From contig NC_010694.1 of assembly GCF_000026185.1 (NCBI RefSeq), positions 3,819,468-3,883,467 of the forward strand: a stretch of 64,000 nt of DNA, written 5' to 3'. Positions 41,966-51,507 of this stretch are shown here, in pieces. The notes beneath the pieces are model-generated. The model was not told the DNA's origin, did not search any database, and worked only from the letters and a program-made list of their open reading frames with translations. Position numbers and translations under genes: made by a program. The first letter of the stretch is position 1. Each line of letters begins with the position of its first letter. This DNA is from Erwinia tasmaniensis Et1/99 (GTDB lineage Bacteria; Pseudomonadota; Gammaproteobacteria; Enterobacterales; Enterobacteriaceae).

Positions 41966-42853
41966 TTAATGTTTGCTTTTGGCGAAGACAACGCGTGCCA
42001 GAATATTCAGTAACAGCACGCACAGAGTAATAATCAGCACGCCCGCCCAGGCCAGACTTTGCCATTCGGCAAACGGGCTCATGGCGAACTTGAAGATGGT
42101 CACCGGCAGGTTGGCCAGCGGCTGCATCATGTCAGTGCTCCAGAACTGATTCGACAGCGAGGTAAACAGCAGCGGAGCCGTTTCCCCGGCAATACGCGCT
42201 ATCGCGAGCAGCACGCCGGTCAGAATACCGGAGACCGATGCTTTCAGGGTAATGGCCGAAATCATCTTCCATTTCGGCGTTCCCAGCGCGTAGGCCGCTT
42301 CGCGCAGGCTGTCCGGGACCAGTTTCAGCATATTTTCAGTGGTGCGGATCACAATCGGGATCTGTAGCAGCGCCAGCGCGATCATCCCCGCCCAGCCGGA
42401 AAAGTGCTGCATCTGGGCCACCACCACGGTGTAAACAAACAGCCCAACCACGATCGACGGTGCCGAAAGCAGTATGTCGTTGATAAATCTGATCGTTTCA
42501 GCCAGCCAGGACTTACGCCCGTATTCGGCCAGGTAAATGCCAGCCATAATACCAAGCGGCGTACCGACCGCGGTCGCCCAGAAGATCAGCAGTCCGCTGC
42601 CCGCCAGGGCATTGGCCAGGCCGCCGCCCGCCGTATTCGGCGGCGGCGTGTTTTCGGTAAACAGTGCCAGCGACATCCCATCCATGCCGCGCGTTACGGT
42701 AGAAAACAGGATCCACACCAGCCAGAACAGGCCGAAGGCCATCGTCAGTAATGACAGCGTGAGGGCAATGCGGTTTTTCATCCGCCGCCATGCCTGCATC
42801 TTGCGGCGCGAGGCGAGCAGCGCGCTGTGCGCCTGCAGTTCAACGGGGGTCAT
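41966..42853 (-). CDS. pstA: Phosphate ABC transporter permease PstA
   Basis: A 295-residue inner-membrane permease with six membrane helices. It has the EAA-like loop [22 protein letters not shown] (quoted in part [19 protein letters not shown]) and [21 protein letters not shown]. It forms the phosphate channel with PstC. Its start overlaps the pstC stop by 4 bp. Confidence 0.97.
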   Translation of the reverse strand: MTPVELQAHSALLASRRKMQAWRRMKNRIALTLSLLTMAFGLFWLVWILFSTVTRGMDGMSLALFTENTPPPNTAGGGLANALAGSGLLIFWATAVGTPLGIMAGIYLAEYGRKSWLAETIRFINDILLSAPSIVVGLFVYTVVVAQMQHFSGWAGMIALALLQIPIVIRTTENMLKLVPDSLREAAYALGTPKWKMISAITLKASVSGILTGVLLAIARIAGETAPLLFTSLSNQFWSTDMMQPLANLPVTIFKFAMSPFAEWQSLAWAGVLIITLCVLLLNILARVVFAKSKH

Positions 42854-43812
42854 GAACGCGCTCCTTCACTTTTCGCCAGGCGCAGGATCATCAGTTTGGA
42901 ACAGGCCAACACGATAAAGGTAATGACAAACAGGATCAGCCCCAGCTCCATCAGCGCGGCGGTATGCACGCCGGACTCGGCTTCAGCAAATTCGTTGGCC
43001 AACGCCGAGGTGATGCTGTTGCCAGGCATAAACAGCGAGGCGCTGTCGAGCTGGTAGGTGTTACCGATAATAAAGGTGACGGCCATGGTTTCACCCAGCG
43101 CACGCCCCAGCCCCAGCATAATCCCGCCAATCACCCCATTTTTGGTGAACGGCAGGACGATCCGCCAGATAACTTCCCAGGTGGTGCAACCTATGCCGTA
43201 GGCCGACTCCTTCATCATGACCGGCGTCTGTTCAAATACGTCACGCATGACCGAAGCGATATAGGGAATAATCATAATCGCCAGGATAATCCCGGCGGCG
43301 AGAATGCCGATACCAAAAGCCGGGCCGGAGAACAATGCGCCAACAATTGGCACGTTGGCCAGCACATCGCTAACCGGCTGCTGGAACCAGGTGGCAAACA
43401 GCGGAGCAAAGATAAACAGCCCCCACATGCCGTAAACGATGCTGGGGATCGCCGCCAGCAGTTCGATGGCCACGCCCAGCGGACGGCGCAGCCAGCCAGG
43501 GGCCAGTTCGGTCAGGAACAGGGCGATGCCAAAACTGACCGGAACGGCGATAAGCAGCGCAATAATGGAGGTCACGACGGTGCCGTAGATTGGCACCAGT
43601 GCACCAAACTGTTCGTTCGGCGCATCCCACTCTTTATTCCACAGAAACGAGAAGCCGAATTTATGGATGCTCGGCCATGAGGAGAAAAGCAGGGAAACGA
43701 TGATGCCACCGAGCAGCAACAGCACAATCAGCGCAGCCAGTTTTACCAGCGCGCTGAAGATGATGTCACCCTGTTTTCCGGGAGCCTTGAATGTCGGCTT
43801 GGTTGCAGCCAT
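42850..43812 (-). CDS. pstC: Phosphate ABC transporter permease PstC
   Basis: A 320-residue permease partner of PstA, with six helices. It contains [17 protein letters not shown] and the cytoplasmic loop [20 protein letters not shown], followed by [18 protein letters not shown]. Separated from pstS by about 100 bp that hold two hairpins. Confidence 0.97.
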   Translation of the reverse strand: MAATKPTFKAPGKQGDIIFSALVKLAALIVLLLLGGIIVSLLFSSWPSIHKFGFSFLWNKEWDAPNEQFGALVPIYGTVVTSIIALLIAVPVSFGIALFLTELAPGWLRRPLGVAIELLAAIPSIVYGMWGLFIFAPLFATWFQQPVSDVLANVPIVGALFSGPAFGIGILAAGIILAIMIIPYIASVMRDVFEQTPVMMKESAYGIGCTTWEVIWRIVLPFTKNGVIGGIMLGLGRALGETMAVTFIIGNTYQLDSASLFMPGNSITSALANEFAEAESGVHTAALMELGLILFVITFIVLACSKLMILRLAKSEGARS

Positions 43813-43844
43813 AGAATTCTCGAGTCGATTACAGCTGATACATC

Positions 43845-43899
43845 GCGGGCAAGGCTTACCTTGCCCGCACGGATTACCTGCGCCACTTCAGAGGTGGCG
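43845..43899 (-). promoter_or_regulatory. Hairpin pair in the pstS-pstC intergenic region
   Basis: A perfect ten-pair stem GCGGGCAAGG / CCTTGCCCGC with loop CTTA (43845-43868) is followed by a second stem CGCCAC / GTGGCG (43881-43899). Neither has a T run. In such operons hairpins after the first gene usually protect the pstS message from 3' decay and lower expression of the downstream permease genes. Confidence 0.6.
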
Positions 43900-43909
43900 T
43901 ATTAAGCAA

Positions 43910-44950
43910 TTAGTACAACGCGTTACCTGAGCTGTCTTTCACGTTGGATTTCCAGGCGGCGCGGATCTGCTCTACCACTGAATCCGGCAGTGACGCATAG
44001 TCGAGAGCCGTCGTGGTTTTGCCGCCGTTTTTGTAACCCCAGTCAAAGAACTTCAGCACCGCTGCGCCTTTCTCTGCATTGGCCTGCTCTTTATGCACCA
44101 GGATGAAGGTGGTCGAGGTGATTGGCCACGCATTGTCACCTTTCTGGTAGGTCAGATCCTGGGCAAACGAGGTGCTCCAGTCAGCGCCTTTAGCCGCATC
44201 GCTGAAGCTTTTTTCACTTGGTGAAATCGCCTTGCCGTCGGCATCAACCAGCTTGGTGTAAGCAAGGCTGTTCTGCTTCGCATAAGCGTATTCGACATAA
44301 CCGATTGAGCCCGGCAGACGCTGTACGAACGCGGCCACGCCGTCGTTCCCCTTACCGCCCAGGCCTACCGGCCAGTTCACGGTACTGCCTTTCCCGACTT
44401 TGCTGCTCCAGTCTTCGTTCACTTTGGACAGATAGCTGGTAAAGACAAATGACGTACCGGAACCATCAGCGCGGCGCACCACGTTGATATTTGAATCAGG
44501 CAGCTTCACGCCAGGGTTAAGTTTGGCAATCGCCGGATCGTTCCATTTCTTGATCGTACCGAGGTAGATATCACCCACGGTTTTACCATCCAGCGTCAGC
44601 TCACCAGATTTTATACCGGGGATATTCACCGCCAGCACCACTCCACCGATCACCGTTGGAAACTGGAACAGGCCATTTTTAGCTAAGTCTTCTTCTTTCA
44701 TCGGGGCATCTGACGCACCGAAGTCGACGGTTTTAGCAATGATTTGCTTCACGCCGCCGGAAGAGCCGATACCCTGATAGTTAACCTGACTGCCCGTGGC
44801 GGTGTTGTACTCTGCCGCCCACTTGTTATAAACCGGGGCCGGGAAGGTGCCGCCAGCACCGGTCAGATTAGTCGCCGCCATCGCAGAGGCGGCGCTCAGA
44901 GAAAGAGTGAGTGCAACGCATTGAGCCAGAGTTTTGTGCATCGAAGTCAT
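43910..44950 (-). CDS. pstS: Periplasmic phosphate-binding protein PstS
   Basis: A 346-residue protein with a signal peptide (start [20 protein letters not shown], cleavage near AMA/AT) and the phosphate-binding loops [25 protein letters not shown] and [16 protein letters not shown]. It captures phosphate in the periplasm for PstCAB. GGAGGG lies 5 bp before the ATG at 44950; the longer frame to 45022 runs into the Pho-box region and is rejected. First gene of the operon. Confidence 0.97.
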   Translation of the reverse strand: MTSMHKTLAQCVALTLSLSAASAMAATNLTGAGGTFPAPVYNKWAAEYNTATGSQVNYQGIGSSGGVKQIIAKTVDFGASDAPMKEEDLAKNGLFQFPTVIGGVVLAVNIPGIKSGELTLDGKTVGDIYLGTIKKWNDPAIAKLNPGVKLPDSNINVVRRADGSGTSFVFTSYLSKVNEDWSSKVGKGSTVNWPVGLGGKGNDGVAAFVQRLPGSIGYVEYAYAKQNSLAYTKLVDADGKAISPSEKSFSDAAKGADWSTSFAQDLTYQKGDNAWPITSTTFILVHKEQANAEKGAAVLKFFDWGYKNGGKTTTALDYASLPDSVVEQIRAAWKSNVKDSSGNALY

Positions 44951-45026
44951 ATTCCCTCCACGGGATAATAAAGTCAGGCTGGTTACCGTGTTCGTATGAT
45001 TAATTATTGCTGCTGAAGGCAAAATA

Positions 45027-45077
45027 GGACAGTTAGGTGACAGTAAAATGTCGGTAATATGACAGATTTATGACAAG
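45027..45077 (-). promoter_or_regulatory. Tandem Pho boxes of the pst promoter
   Basis: Two PhoB-type boxes are visible on the minus strand: CTTGTCATAAATCTGTCA (45060-45077), close to the consensus CTGTCATAAATCTGTCA, and a second with two CTGTCA-like units 11 bp apart (ACTGTCACCTAACTGTCC, 45027-45044). A further CGACAT half lies between. This predicts induction by phosphate starvation. Confidence 0.88.
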
Positions 45078-45584
45078 CGACCCCAAGCTTTCCCACCGGC
45101 AGTGAGCCTGCGCCCGCGGTTGAGACAGCGTGTTGCCCTGCTGACAAAAATCCTTGCCTATAAAACGTTGCAGCGCCGTCCTTTCCGTCAATGGCCTTAA
45201 GCCCAAAAACGCCCTGCGTGCCAACAATGGCTATGATCACCACCACCATCGACTCTCTTATTTAGAGTAGAGTAAATTCTGCCAGGTAAAGGCTCACTTA
45301 TAGAAATACAGTCCCCCGGCGGGGCGAAAATTCAGTAAAAATAAAGCGTTATTCTTACAGGATTATTTATCCCTCTGTCTTCTTACCGTTGTGGCACAGG
45401 CCCAACATCAATAATCCTTTAATACTCCTGCTATTATTCAACCTACTGATAGATATACTGACGCGGAGGCCGGTGACGGTCGTGAAAGACTGAAGCTGAA
45501 ATGTAGGGTGCTGTAACTCTGGTTTATCAATATTGTACCTATCCGTTGTGGGTGACTAAAAGGCCCGGTTGGCGGCCAGAAAAT
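45078..45584. other. Gene-free boundary between pst operon and accessory island
   Basis: About 500 bp from the Pho boxes to the Ogr-like gene. No gene supported; two short frames on the minus strand around 45004-45249 overlap the pst promoter and are not called. AT content rises from about 45250, which may mark the left border of the acquired island. Confidence 0.5.
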
Positions 45585-45749
45585 TTAAGATGCCGGCTTC
45601 CTCAGGACCTTAGCAATACTTTCTATCGTTTTGAACGTACATGAGCATCTTATATTCTGGCACTGATAATACGCCTCTTTCGTTTGCCCGGAAATATAAC
45701 GACTGGTTCTTGTATGTGCAGAGTTATTACAAAATGGACAGCGCATCAT
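45585..45749 (-). CDS. Ogr/Delta-like phage zinc-finger transcription activator
   Basis: A 54-residue protein: MRCPFCNN ... SRYISGQTKEAYYQCQNIRC with SCTF. The Cys-x2-Cys and Cys-x4-Cys ligands and the TSRYI segment are hallmarks of the P2 Ogr / P4 Delta family, which activates phage late promoters through the RNA polymerase alpha subunit. GGAG lies 8 bp before the ATG pair at 45749. It is divergent from lsc, 380 bp away, with no phage late genes around. It may control lsc; an activator gene upstream of lsc has been described in E. amylovora, but I cannot confirm identity. Confidence 0.8.
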   Translation of the reverse strand: MMRCPFCNNSAHTRTSRYISGQTKEAYYQCQNIRCSCTFKTIESIAKVLRKPAS

Positions 45750-46129
45750 AAGCGTCTCTCCGAAAGCCCAGCGCAACGTCGTGCAGTACCGATGATTTCA
45801 TAATAAAACACCATCCAGTCAATCCTTTTCATTTACCGCCCCTATCATTATTTGTTAAACATCTAAAAGATTTATCATCAGTCTATAGCGAAAAGATGTT
45901 TAACTCATGGTACAACAAATTATCCGAACTCTACCTCGTTATTAATAATATACCCACCAACACTTAACAAAAGCCACGTCACGCTCACAAGCGTCAATCC
46001 TATGCGTTTGACACAAATATTATGTCTTAAAAACCACACAACATAACAAACGTGATTTCAATAATTAAAAGGTTATTAATATAAGCACCTTCAATGAGAA
46101 GGCATTTAAAAAAACTGATGAGGTAATCT
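45750..46129. promoter_or_regulatory. AT-rich divergent control region Ogr-like gene / lsc
   Basis: A 380-bp gene-free stretch, very AT-rich from about 45830. It must hold the lsc promoter and that of the Ogr-like gene. A good ribosome site (GAGGT) lies 5 bp before lsc. I could not assign -35/-10 elements with confidence among the many AT-rich candidates. Confidence 0.55.
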
Positions 46130-47377
46130 ATGTCTAACTTTAATTACAAACCCACTCCGTGGACTCGTGCCGATGCGTTGAAAGTGCATTCAGATGATCC
46201 AACCACAACTCAACCTCTTGTTGATGTTGCATTTCCAGTAATGAGCGAAGAGGTGTTTATTTGGGATACCATGCCACTGCGTGACTTCGACGGTGATATT
46301 GTCTCGGTAAACGGCTGGTGCGTTATATTTACGCTGACGGCGGATCGCAATACGAATAATCCAGATTTCCAGGATGAAAATGGGAACTACGATATTAAGC
46401 GTGACTGGGAAGACAGGCACGGCCGTGCACGTATTTGTTATTGGTACTCACGCACCGGTAAAGACTGGATCTTTGGCGGTCGGGTTATGGCTGAAGGTGT
46501 CTCACCGACGACTCGTGAATGGGCCGGAACCCCGATCCTTTTAAATGATGAAGGTGATATTGACCTTTATTACACCTGTGTCACTCCTGGTGCAACGATT
46601 GCCAAAGTGCGCGGTAAAATTGTGACGTCTGATGAGGGTGTGAGCCTGGAAGGTTTCCAGCATGTTAAATCACTTTTCTCTGCTGATGGTAAAATTTACC
46701 AGACGGAAGAACAGAATGCCTACTGGAACTTCCGTGACCCCAGCCCCTTTATCGATAAAAATGATGGCAAATTATATATGCTGTTTGAAGGAAACGTGGC
46801 GGGGTCGCGAGGAACGCATGAAATTACCCAGGAAGACATGGGTAGCGTGCCGCCAGGCTATGAAAATGTCGGTGGCGCAAGATATCAGGTTGGCTGTATT
46901 GGTCTGGCTGTTGCTAAAGACTTATCGGGCGATGAGTGGGAGATCCTGCCTCCGCTAATCACCGCCGTTGGCGTAAACGATCAGACCGAACGCCCGCACT
47001 TTGTCTTCCAGGAGGGTAAATACTATCTGTTCACCATCAGCCATAAGTACACTTTTGCCGACAACCTGACCGGCCCTGATGGCGTGTATGGCTTTGTGAG
47101 CAATCAGCTCACCGGCCCATATACCCCGATGAACAGCTCCGGCCTTGTTTTAGGCAATCCTTCCTCACAACCTTTCCAGACCTATTCACATTATGTGATG
47201 CCTAATGGATTGGTGACGTCCTTTATTGATAGCGTGCCGTGGGAGGGGGAAAAATTCCGTATTGGCGGTACTGAAGCACCGACCGTGAAAATTCTGTTGA
47301 AAGGCGACCGTTCCTTTGTTGTTGATAGCTTTGACTATGGCTATATCCCGGCAATGAAGGACATTATTTTAAAATAA
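46130..47377 (+). CDS. lsc: Levansucrase (glycoside hydrolase family 68)
   Basis: Splits sucrose and builds levan, a capsule polysaccharide and host-colonisation factor. The 415-residue protein resembles E. amylovora Lsc almost throughout. Catalytic residues are in place: nucleophile Asp46 (FIWDTMPL), transition-state stabiliser Asp203 (WNFRDPSPF) and acid/base Glu287 (NDQTERPHF). No signal peptide, as in other Gram-negative plant-associated levansucrases that are nevertheless exported. It begins a possible module with the holin gene downstream. Differences from the remembered E. amylovora sequence (for example HSDDP for HEDDP) suggest another Erwinia species. Confidence 0.97.
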   Translation: MSNFNYKPTPWTRADALKVHSDDPTTTQPLVDVAFPVMSEEVFIWDTMPLRDFDGDIVSVNGWCVIFTLTADRNTNNPDFQDENGNYDIKRDWEDRHGRARICYWYSRTGKDWIFGGRVMAEGVSPTTREWAGTPILLNDEGDIDLYYTCVTPGATIAKVRGKIVTSDEGVSLEGFQHVKSLFSADGKIYQTEEQNAYWNFRDPSPFIDKNDGKLYMLFEGNVAGSRGTHEITQEDMGSVPPGYENVGGARYQVGCIGLAVAKDLSGDEWEILPPLITAVGVNDQTERPHFVFQEGKYYLFTISHKYTFADNLTGPDGVYGFVSNQLTGPYTPMNSSGLVLGNPSSQPFQTYSHYVMPNGLVTSFIDSVPWEGEKFRIGGTEAPTVKILLKGDRSFVVDSFDYGYIPAMKDIILK

Positions 47378-47388
47378 CGCGATAAATC

Positions 47389-47418
47389 GATGTCGGTCAG
47401 TTAACGCTGGCTGACATC
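47389..47418 (+). terminator. Hairpin after lsc
   Basis: GATGTCGGTCAG and CTGGCTGACATC pair over 12 positions (two G-U) around loop TTAACG, 12 bp after the lsc stop. Only TT follows, not a T run, so it may be a weak terminator or an mRNA-stabilising end, with some read-through into the holin gene. Confidence 0.5.
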
Positions 47419-47492
47419 TTCATCAGAGAGTTATATCAGGCACAGTATCTCTTTACTTCGTTATGATATTTCGTCTTTTTCCGGGAGTTTAT

Positions 47493-47810
47493 ATGATGTA
47501 CTGGTTAAATATTAATGTTTTAGAGGTCGTGAAGTCATGGTGGCGTGGCGACGTTCCCATCGGTGGGGTATTAATGGCTGTTGGCATGGCCATCCTGCGC
47601 ATGAAATACTCCGGTGAATCTCAAGGGAAAACGATTATAGAAGGGTTATTGTGTGGAGCGTTAACACTCACGACCGTTTCAGCAATGAATTTCTTCCATA
47701 TTCCACAAAGTATGACGGTGGCTATCGGTGGATTTATTGGGTTTGTTGGCGTGAAAAAAATCAGCAACTACCTGTCTCTGTACCTTAGCTCGCGAATCAA
47801 CAAAAAGTAA
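47493..47810 (+). CDS. Phage-type holin (lambda/HP1-like superfamily)
   Basis: About 105 residues. MYWLNINVLEVVKSWWRGD is followed by three hydrophobic segments (about residues 21-35, 48-66 and 73-88) and a short basic tail ending RINKK, the plan of phage holins of the lambda/HP1 type. The segment GGVLMAVGMAILRMKYSG fits the family. GGGAG precedes ATGs at 47493 and 47496. No endolysin or other lysis gene is adjacent. It lies 115 bp downstream of lsc on the same strand; a role in levansucrase release is a hypothesis only. Confidence 0.7.
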   Translation: MMYWLNINVLEVVKSWWRGDVPIGGVLMAVGMAILRMKYSGESQGKTIIEGLLCGALTLTTVSAMNFFHIPQSMTVAIGGFIGFVGVKKISNYLSLYLSSRINKK

Positions 47811-47968
47811 AAATAACGATTTAAACGATGTTATTAGTAGTCCATACCACCGATTGCAGAATTTTCAGCCAGGCCTGAATAGCGCTCCTAAATCCCTTTG
47901 GCATCTCCCCCTCCCCGGGTATCATTGACACCTTAAAATCGCAAAAAAAATTGACGGAGATCGGACGC

Positions 47969-48972
47969 ATGGCGCGAGATATTGCCCCCGGATATTGCAT
48001 TGTAGAACACCCCGGTACGCTGGATTTCCAGGCCAGATTGCTGTTCCGAGGTACGCGTTCGCAGGCTGCCAACCTGTTTATGAAACTGAATGCCGATACG
48101 CAGTGGCTGATGCCCGGACAGATACTGATTGTTGCCGATCCGGATGCACCTGCAACAAGCCAAATGCTGCACAGACTGAGACAGGCAAAGCAGAAAACCG
48201 ATATGGCTTTCGTTGGTGTCGGCACTGAGGAGGCCAGCTTTCTTCAGAAGCATTTCGGCATGATTGCCGGGTTGACCAGCGCTGGAGATCATATCTTCGG
48301 TATGGGGGGGATATTGGGGAGAAATACTTTGCCGCGATAGAACAGACGCTGAGAAAAATTGAGGTCAGCTATCAGAACCAGTACCTGACTCAGGGTACGC
48401 TTATTAGCCAGCAGTTTTTTGTTGAGCGTAACCAGCTTTTCAACCAGTTAAAAACGCTGGTGAATAAACCCCTGGTGAAGTCACTTATCCGCCATTCGAT
48501 AAAACTTAAACCCTACGAAGATATGCGCAGGGCATAAAACCTTTCCAGCCGTTCTATTGTTCATGAGTGGTCCACAGTGGGCATCAACGGCATCCCCGGT
48601 TATTCTGATTTTGTTGGCAATGCGGCTAAAGCGGCTCGCTTTCTTAAATACGGTGGTTATATCGGCATCGGTTTTTCTTTCGCCGGCACCACGAACGATG
48701 TCGTTGATGCGTGCAGTAAAGGAAGAGAAAATGAGTGCGGGAAATTTGCATTTAAGGAGTATACAAAATTCACCTTAAGCACAGCAGCGGGAATTGGTTC
48801 TGGAACGGTAGGTGCATCTGCTGGCCTGGCTGCATGTGCTGCCATAGGCATCGTCACAGCAGGAGCAGGCGGTGTAGCATGCGCGGTAGTGGGTTCAATG
48901 GCTGGTGGCTACATTGGAAGCAAGGCAGCTGAATTGGGCGTGGATATGATATTTCAAGATTATGGTAAGTAA
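47969..48972 (+). pseudogene. Decayed glycine-zipper toxin, pore-former-like (T6SS effector type)
   Basis: Three pieces of one gene. Frame one starts MARDIAPGYCIVEHPG at 47969 (GGAG upstream) and includes a LysM-like QWLMPGQILIVADPD. At the seven-G tract 48304-48310 the frame shifts: one extra G would join it to GEKYFAAIEQTLRKIEVSYQ. That continues to a TAA at 48534-48536, after which the same frame resumes (NLSSRSIVHEWSTVG) to the stop at 48972. The C-terminus is rich in Gly/Ala helices (GGYIGIGFSFAG, GIVTAGAGGVACAVVGSMAG), as in membrane-depolarising bacterial toxins. The downstream membrane gene may be its immunity partner. Function inferred, not recognised by family name. Confidence 0.6.
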
Positions 48973-49372
48973 GATGATTGCTCATTATGGTGCTTTGGTC
49001 ATTGTCGGTGTCGGTGTAATCTGTTTCATTGCATCGATAATATCGTATGCATTTAACAGAAAAAAATATTACACCTTATTATCACTTTTCCAGAAGGAAC
49101 ATATATTCCCAACGCCTTATTCATTTCATTGTCTTGTTGGTTTTTTTGGAGCCGCGCCCATCGTATACTTTTTCTTAGGTTTAAAAAGAGAAAAAAAGAT
49201 CCTGTTCGTTAAAATGGATGATAAAGCGTATAGTTTTTTTGATAACAAAAACGTGGAATTAACCAAATGGATGCCAACCTTTTATTATTTATGGAATATC
49301 AGCATGGCATGTTGCTCATTTGTTATTATTTGCGGAATAGTTATTAAAATCAAATTAAAATATTTCTTATAA
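48962..49372 (+). CDS. Multi-pass membrane protein, candidate immunity protein
   Basis: A 136-residue protein with membrane segments at about residues 10-28, 55-72 and 110-131 and a basic loop KREKKILFVKMDD. The first ATG (48962) overlaps the toxin pseudogene by 11 bp; a second (48974) begins 1 bp after the toxin stop. Either arrangement indicates coupling. AT-rich. Its frame is intact while the toxin is broken, as often seen when immunity is kept after toxin decay. No family recognised. Confidence 0.55.
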   Translation: MVSKMIAHYGALVIVGVGVICFIASIISYAFNRKKYYTLLSLFQKEHIFPTPYSFHCLVGFFGAAPIVYFFLGLKREKKILFVKMDDKAYSFFDNKNVELTKWMPTFYYLWNISMACCSFVIICGIVIKIKLKYFL

Positions 49373-49427
49373 TGAGTTTATTATTTCTAAAATACAGTGT
49401 CGATACCGATGCTGGCGCAATGCTCTG

Positions 49428-49469
49428 AAAAAAAGCCCGGTACGCTGTTAAAACAGCCTACCGGGCTTT
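49428..49469 (-). terminator. Rho-independent terminator of glmS
   Basis: On the minus strand AAAGCCCGGTA pairs with TACCGGGCTTT, with an inner GCTGTT / AACAGC stem, followed by a T run. It lies about 50 bp after the glmS stop. Confidence 0.9.
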
Positions 49470-49494
49470 CCGCGTTAACCGTGGCTTTATCAGC

Positions 49495-49560
49495 CATGAT
49501 GCCCGTTAACGATTGACCGTCACTCCACCGTTACCGATTTCGCCAGGTTGCGCGGCTGGT
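49495..49560 (-). other. Presumed attTn7 target at the 3' end of glmS
   Basis: In bacteria the TnsD protein of Tn7 recognises the conserved last codons of glmS and directs insertion about 25 bp beyond the stop. The codons here (ending KSVTVE, stop at 49520) are conserved. The interval from here to pstS holds accessory genes, but I see no Tn7 ends or tns genes. Position inferred from known biology. Confidence 0.45.
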
Positions 49561-51349
49561 CCACGTCAGTGCCTTTGATCAGCGCCACATGGTAGCTAAG
49601 CAGCTGTAGCGGAATGGTGTAGAAGATGGGCGCAATGACCTCTTCCACATGCGGTAGCGGAATAATACGCATCCCGTCACTGTTGGCAAAACCGGCGTCC
49701 GCATCGGCGAAGACATACAGCAGACCGCCACGGGCGCGCACCTCTTCGATATTCGACTTCAGCTTTTCCAGCAGTTCATTGTTCGGCGCAATCACAATCA
49801 CCGGCATATCGGCATCGATCAGCGCCAGCGGGCCGTGTTTCAGCTCACCGGCGGCATAGGCTTCGGCGTGAATATAGGAAATCTCTTTCAGCTTCAGCGC
49901 CCCTTCCATCGCGATCGGGTACTGATCGCCACGACCAAGGAACAACGCATGATGTTTGTCAGAGAAATCCTCTGCCAGGGATGCAATCAGCTCATCCTGA
50001 GACAGCATCTGCTCAATACGGCTCGGCAGCGCCTGCAGAGAGTGAACAATATCCTGTTCCACCTGCGGATTAACGCCTTTAAGGCGGCCAATTTTTGCCA
50101 CCAGCATCAGCAATACGGTGAGCTGGGTAGTAAAGGCTTTGGTCGACGCTACGCCGATTTCCGTGCCCGCTTTGGTCATCAGCGCCAGGTCGGATTCACG
50201 TACCAGGGAAGAGCCTGCCACATTACAGATAGCCAGCGATCCCAGATAACCCAGCTCTTTCGACAGGCGCAGTGCCGCCAGCGTATCGGCAGTCTCACCA
50301 GACTGGGAAAGGGTGATCAGCAGGCTGTTTTTACGAACGGCAGATTTGCGGTAACGGAATTCAGAAGCGATTTCCACGTCACAGGGCACGTTGGCCAGAG
50401 ATTCAAACCAGTAGCGCGAAACCATACCGGAGTTGTATGAGGTGCCACAGGCGACAATCTGGATATGCTCAACGTTTGCCAGCAGCGAGTCAGCGTTTGC
50501 GCCCAGCTCCGAGAGGTCGACTTCTCCGTGGCTGAAACGACCGCTGAGGGTGTTTTTAATCGCCACCGGCTGTTCGTAAATCTCTTTCTGCATATAGTGG
50601 CGGTATACGCCTTTATCGCCGGCATCATACTGCGCGTTGGATTCGATTTCGCGGCGCTGCACAACGTCACCGCTGCCATCGACAATAGTCACATCACGAC
50701 GGGTAATTTGCGCGATATCGCCTTCTTCCAGATAGATAAAGCGGCGCGTCACCGGCAGCAGCGCGACCTGATCCGAAGCGATAAAGTTTTCACCCACGCC
50801 ACGGCCAATCACCAGCGGACTGCCGGAGCGCGCAGCAACCAGCGTAGACGGGTCACGGCTGTCCAGAATCACCATACCGTACGCACCGCGCAGCTGCGGA
50901 ATAACGCGCTGCACCACGTCAAGCAGCGAGCCGCCGTTTTGCCGTTCCCAATTCACCAGATGCGCGACCACTTCAGTGTCGGTCTCGGAGGTAAAGGTAT
51001 AGCCCCGACCGATCATCAGCTCGCGCAGCGGCTCGTGATTTTCAATAATGCCGTTGTGAACAACGATTATGTCGCCGGAAATATGCGGATGGGCATTACT
51101 TTCCGATGGCTCTCCGTGCGTGGCCCAGCGCGTGTGCGCAATGCCTGTTCCACCCGCCAGCGCGGTATGTTCCGCTGCGGCAGCCAGGTTGCTCACCTTA
51201 CCCACACGGCGCAGGCGGGTAGCCTGCCCGTTAGCGTCAACAACGGCCAGACCGGCAGAGTCATAGCCTCGGTATTCCAGACGGCGCAGCCCTTCCAGCA
51301 GAATTTCTGCAATATCACGCTGCGCTACAGCACCAACAATTCCACACAT
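49520..51349 (-). CDS. glmS: Glutamine-fructose-6-phosphate aminotransferase (isomerizing)
   Basis: Makes glucosamine 6-phosphate from fructose 6-phosphate and glutamine, the first step of UDP-GlcNAc synthesis for cell wall and LPS. The 609-residue protein has the N-terminal nucleophile Cys2 ([12 protein letters not shown]), the glutaminase domain ([16 protein letters not shown]), two SIS isomerase domains ([27 protein letters not shown]) and the C-terminal LAKSVTVE. Probably controlled by GlmZ/GlmY small RNAs, as in enterobacteria. Downstream of glmU. Confidence 0.98.
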   Translation of the reverse strand: MCGIVGAVAQRDIAEILLEGLRRLEYRGYDSAGLAVVDANGQATRLRRVGKVSNLAAAAEHTALAGGTGIAHTRWATHGEPSESNAHPHISGDIIVVHNGIIENHEPLRELMIGRGYTFTSETDTEVVAHLVNWERQNGGSLLDVVQRVIPQLRGAYGMVILDSRDPSTLVAARSGSPLVIGRGVGENFIASDQVALLPVTRRFIYLEEGDIAQITRRDVTIVDGSGDVVQRREIESNAQYDAGDKGVYRHYMQKEIYEQPVAIKNTLSGRFSHGEVDLSELGANADSLLANVEHIQIVACGTSYNSGMVSRYWFESLANVPCDVEIASEFRYRKSAVRKNSLLITLSQSGETADTLAALRLSKELGYLGSLAICNVAGSSLVRESDLALMTKAGTEIGVASTKAFTTQLTVLLMLVAKIGRLKGVNPQVEQDIVHSLQALPSRIEQMLSQDELIASLAEDFSDKHHALFLGRGDQYPIAMEGALKLKEISYIHAEAYAAGELKHGPLALIDADMPVIVIAPNNELLEKLKSNIEEVRARGGLLYVFADADAGFANSDGMRIIPLPHVEEVIAPIFYTIPLQLLSYHVALIKGTDVDQPRNLAKSVTVE

Positions 51350-51507
51350 AGTAATTTTCCTGACATGATGGCGGATAGGCCATCAGCGTTGTCTTCTGAC
51401 CTGATTATTCCGGTATATTCCGGTTCCCCGAGCCTTGTAGAGAGTGGGGATTATTTTTATCTTTACTGCGGTTTTCAGGCTGTGGCGAACCACAGCCTGA
51501 AGAAGGC

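Noticed and set aside
45004..45249. 81-residue minus-strand frame upstream of pstS
   Set aside because: Contains the Pho boxes and its translation is unlike any known protein; regulatory DNA is the better reading.
48557..48778. 73-residue frame in the toxin pseudogene
   Set aside because: Alternative frame; the frame ending at 48972 continues the upstream toxin pieces.
49430..49520. Tn7 end sequence beside glmS
   Set aside because: No TGTGGGCGG-type terminal repeat seen; only the hotspot location supports a transposon history.
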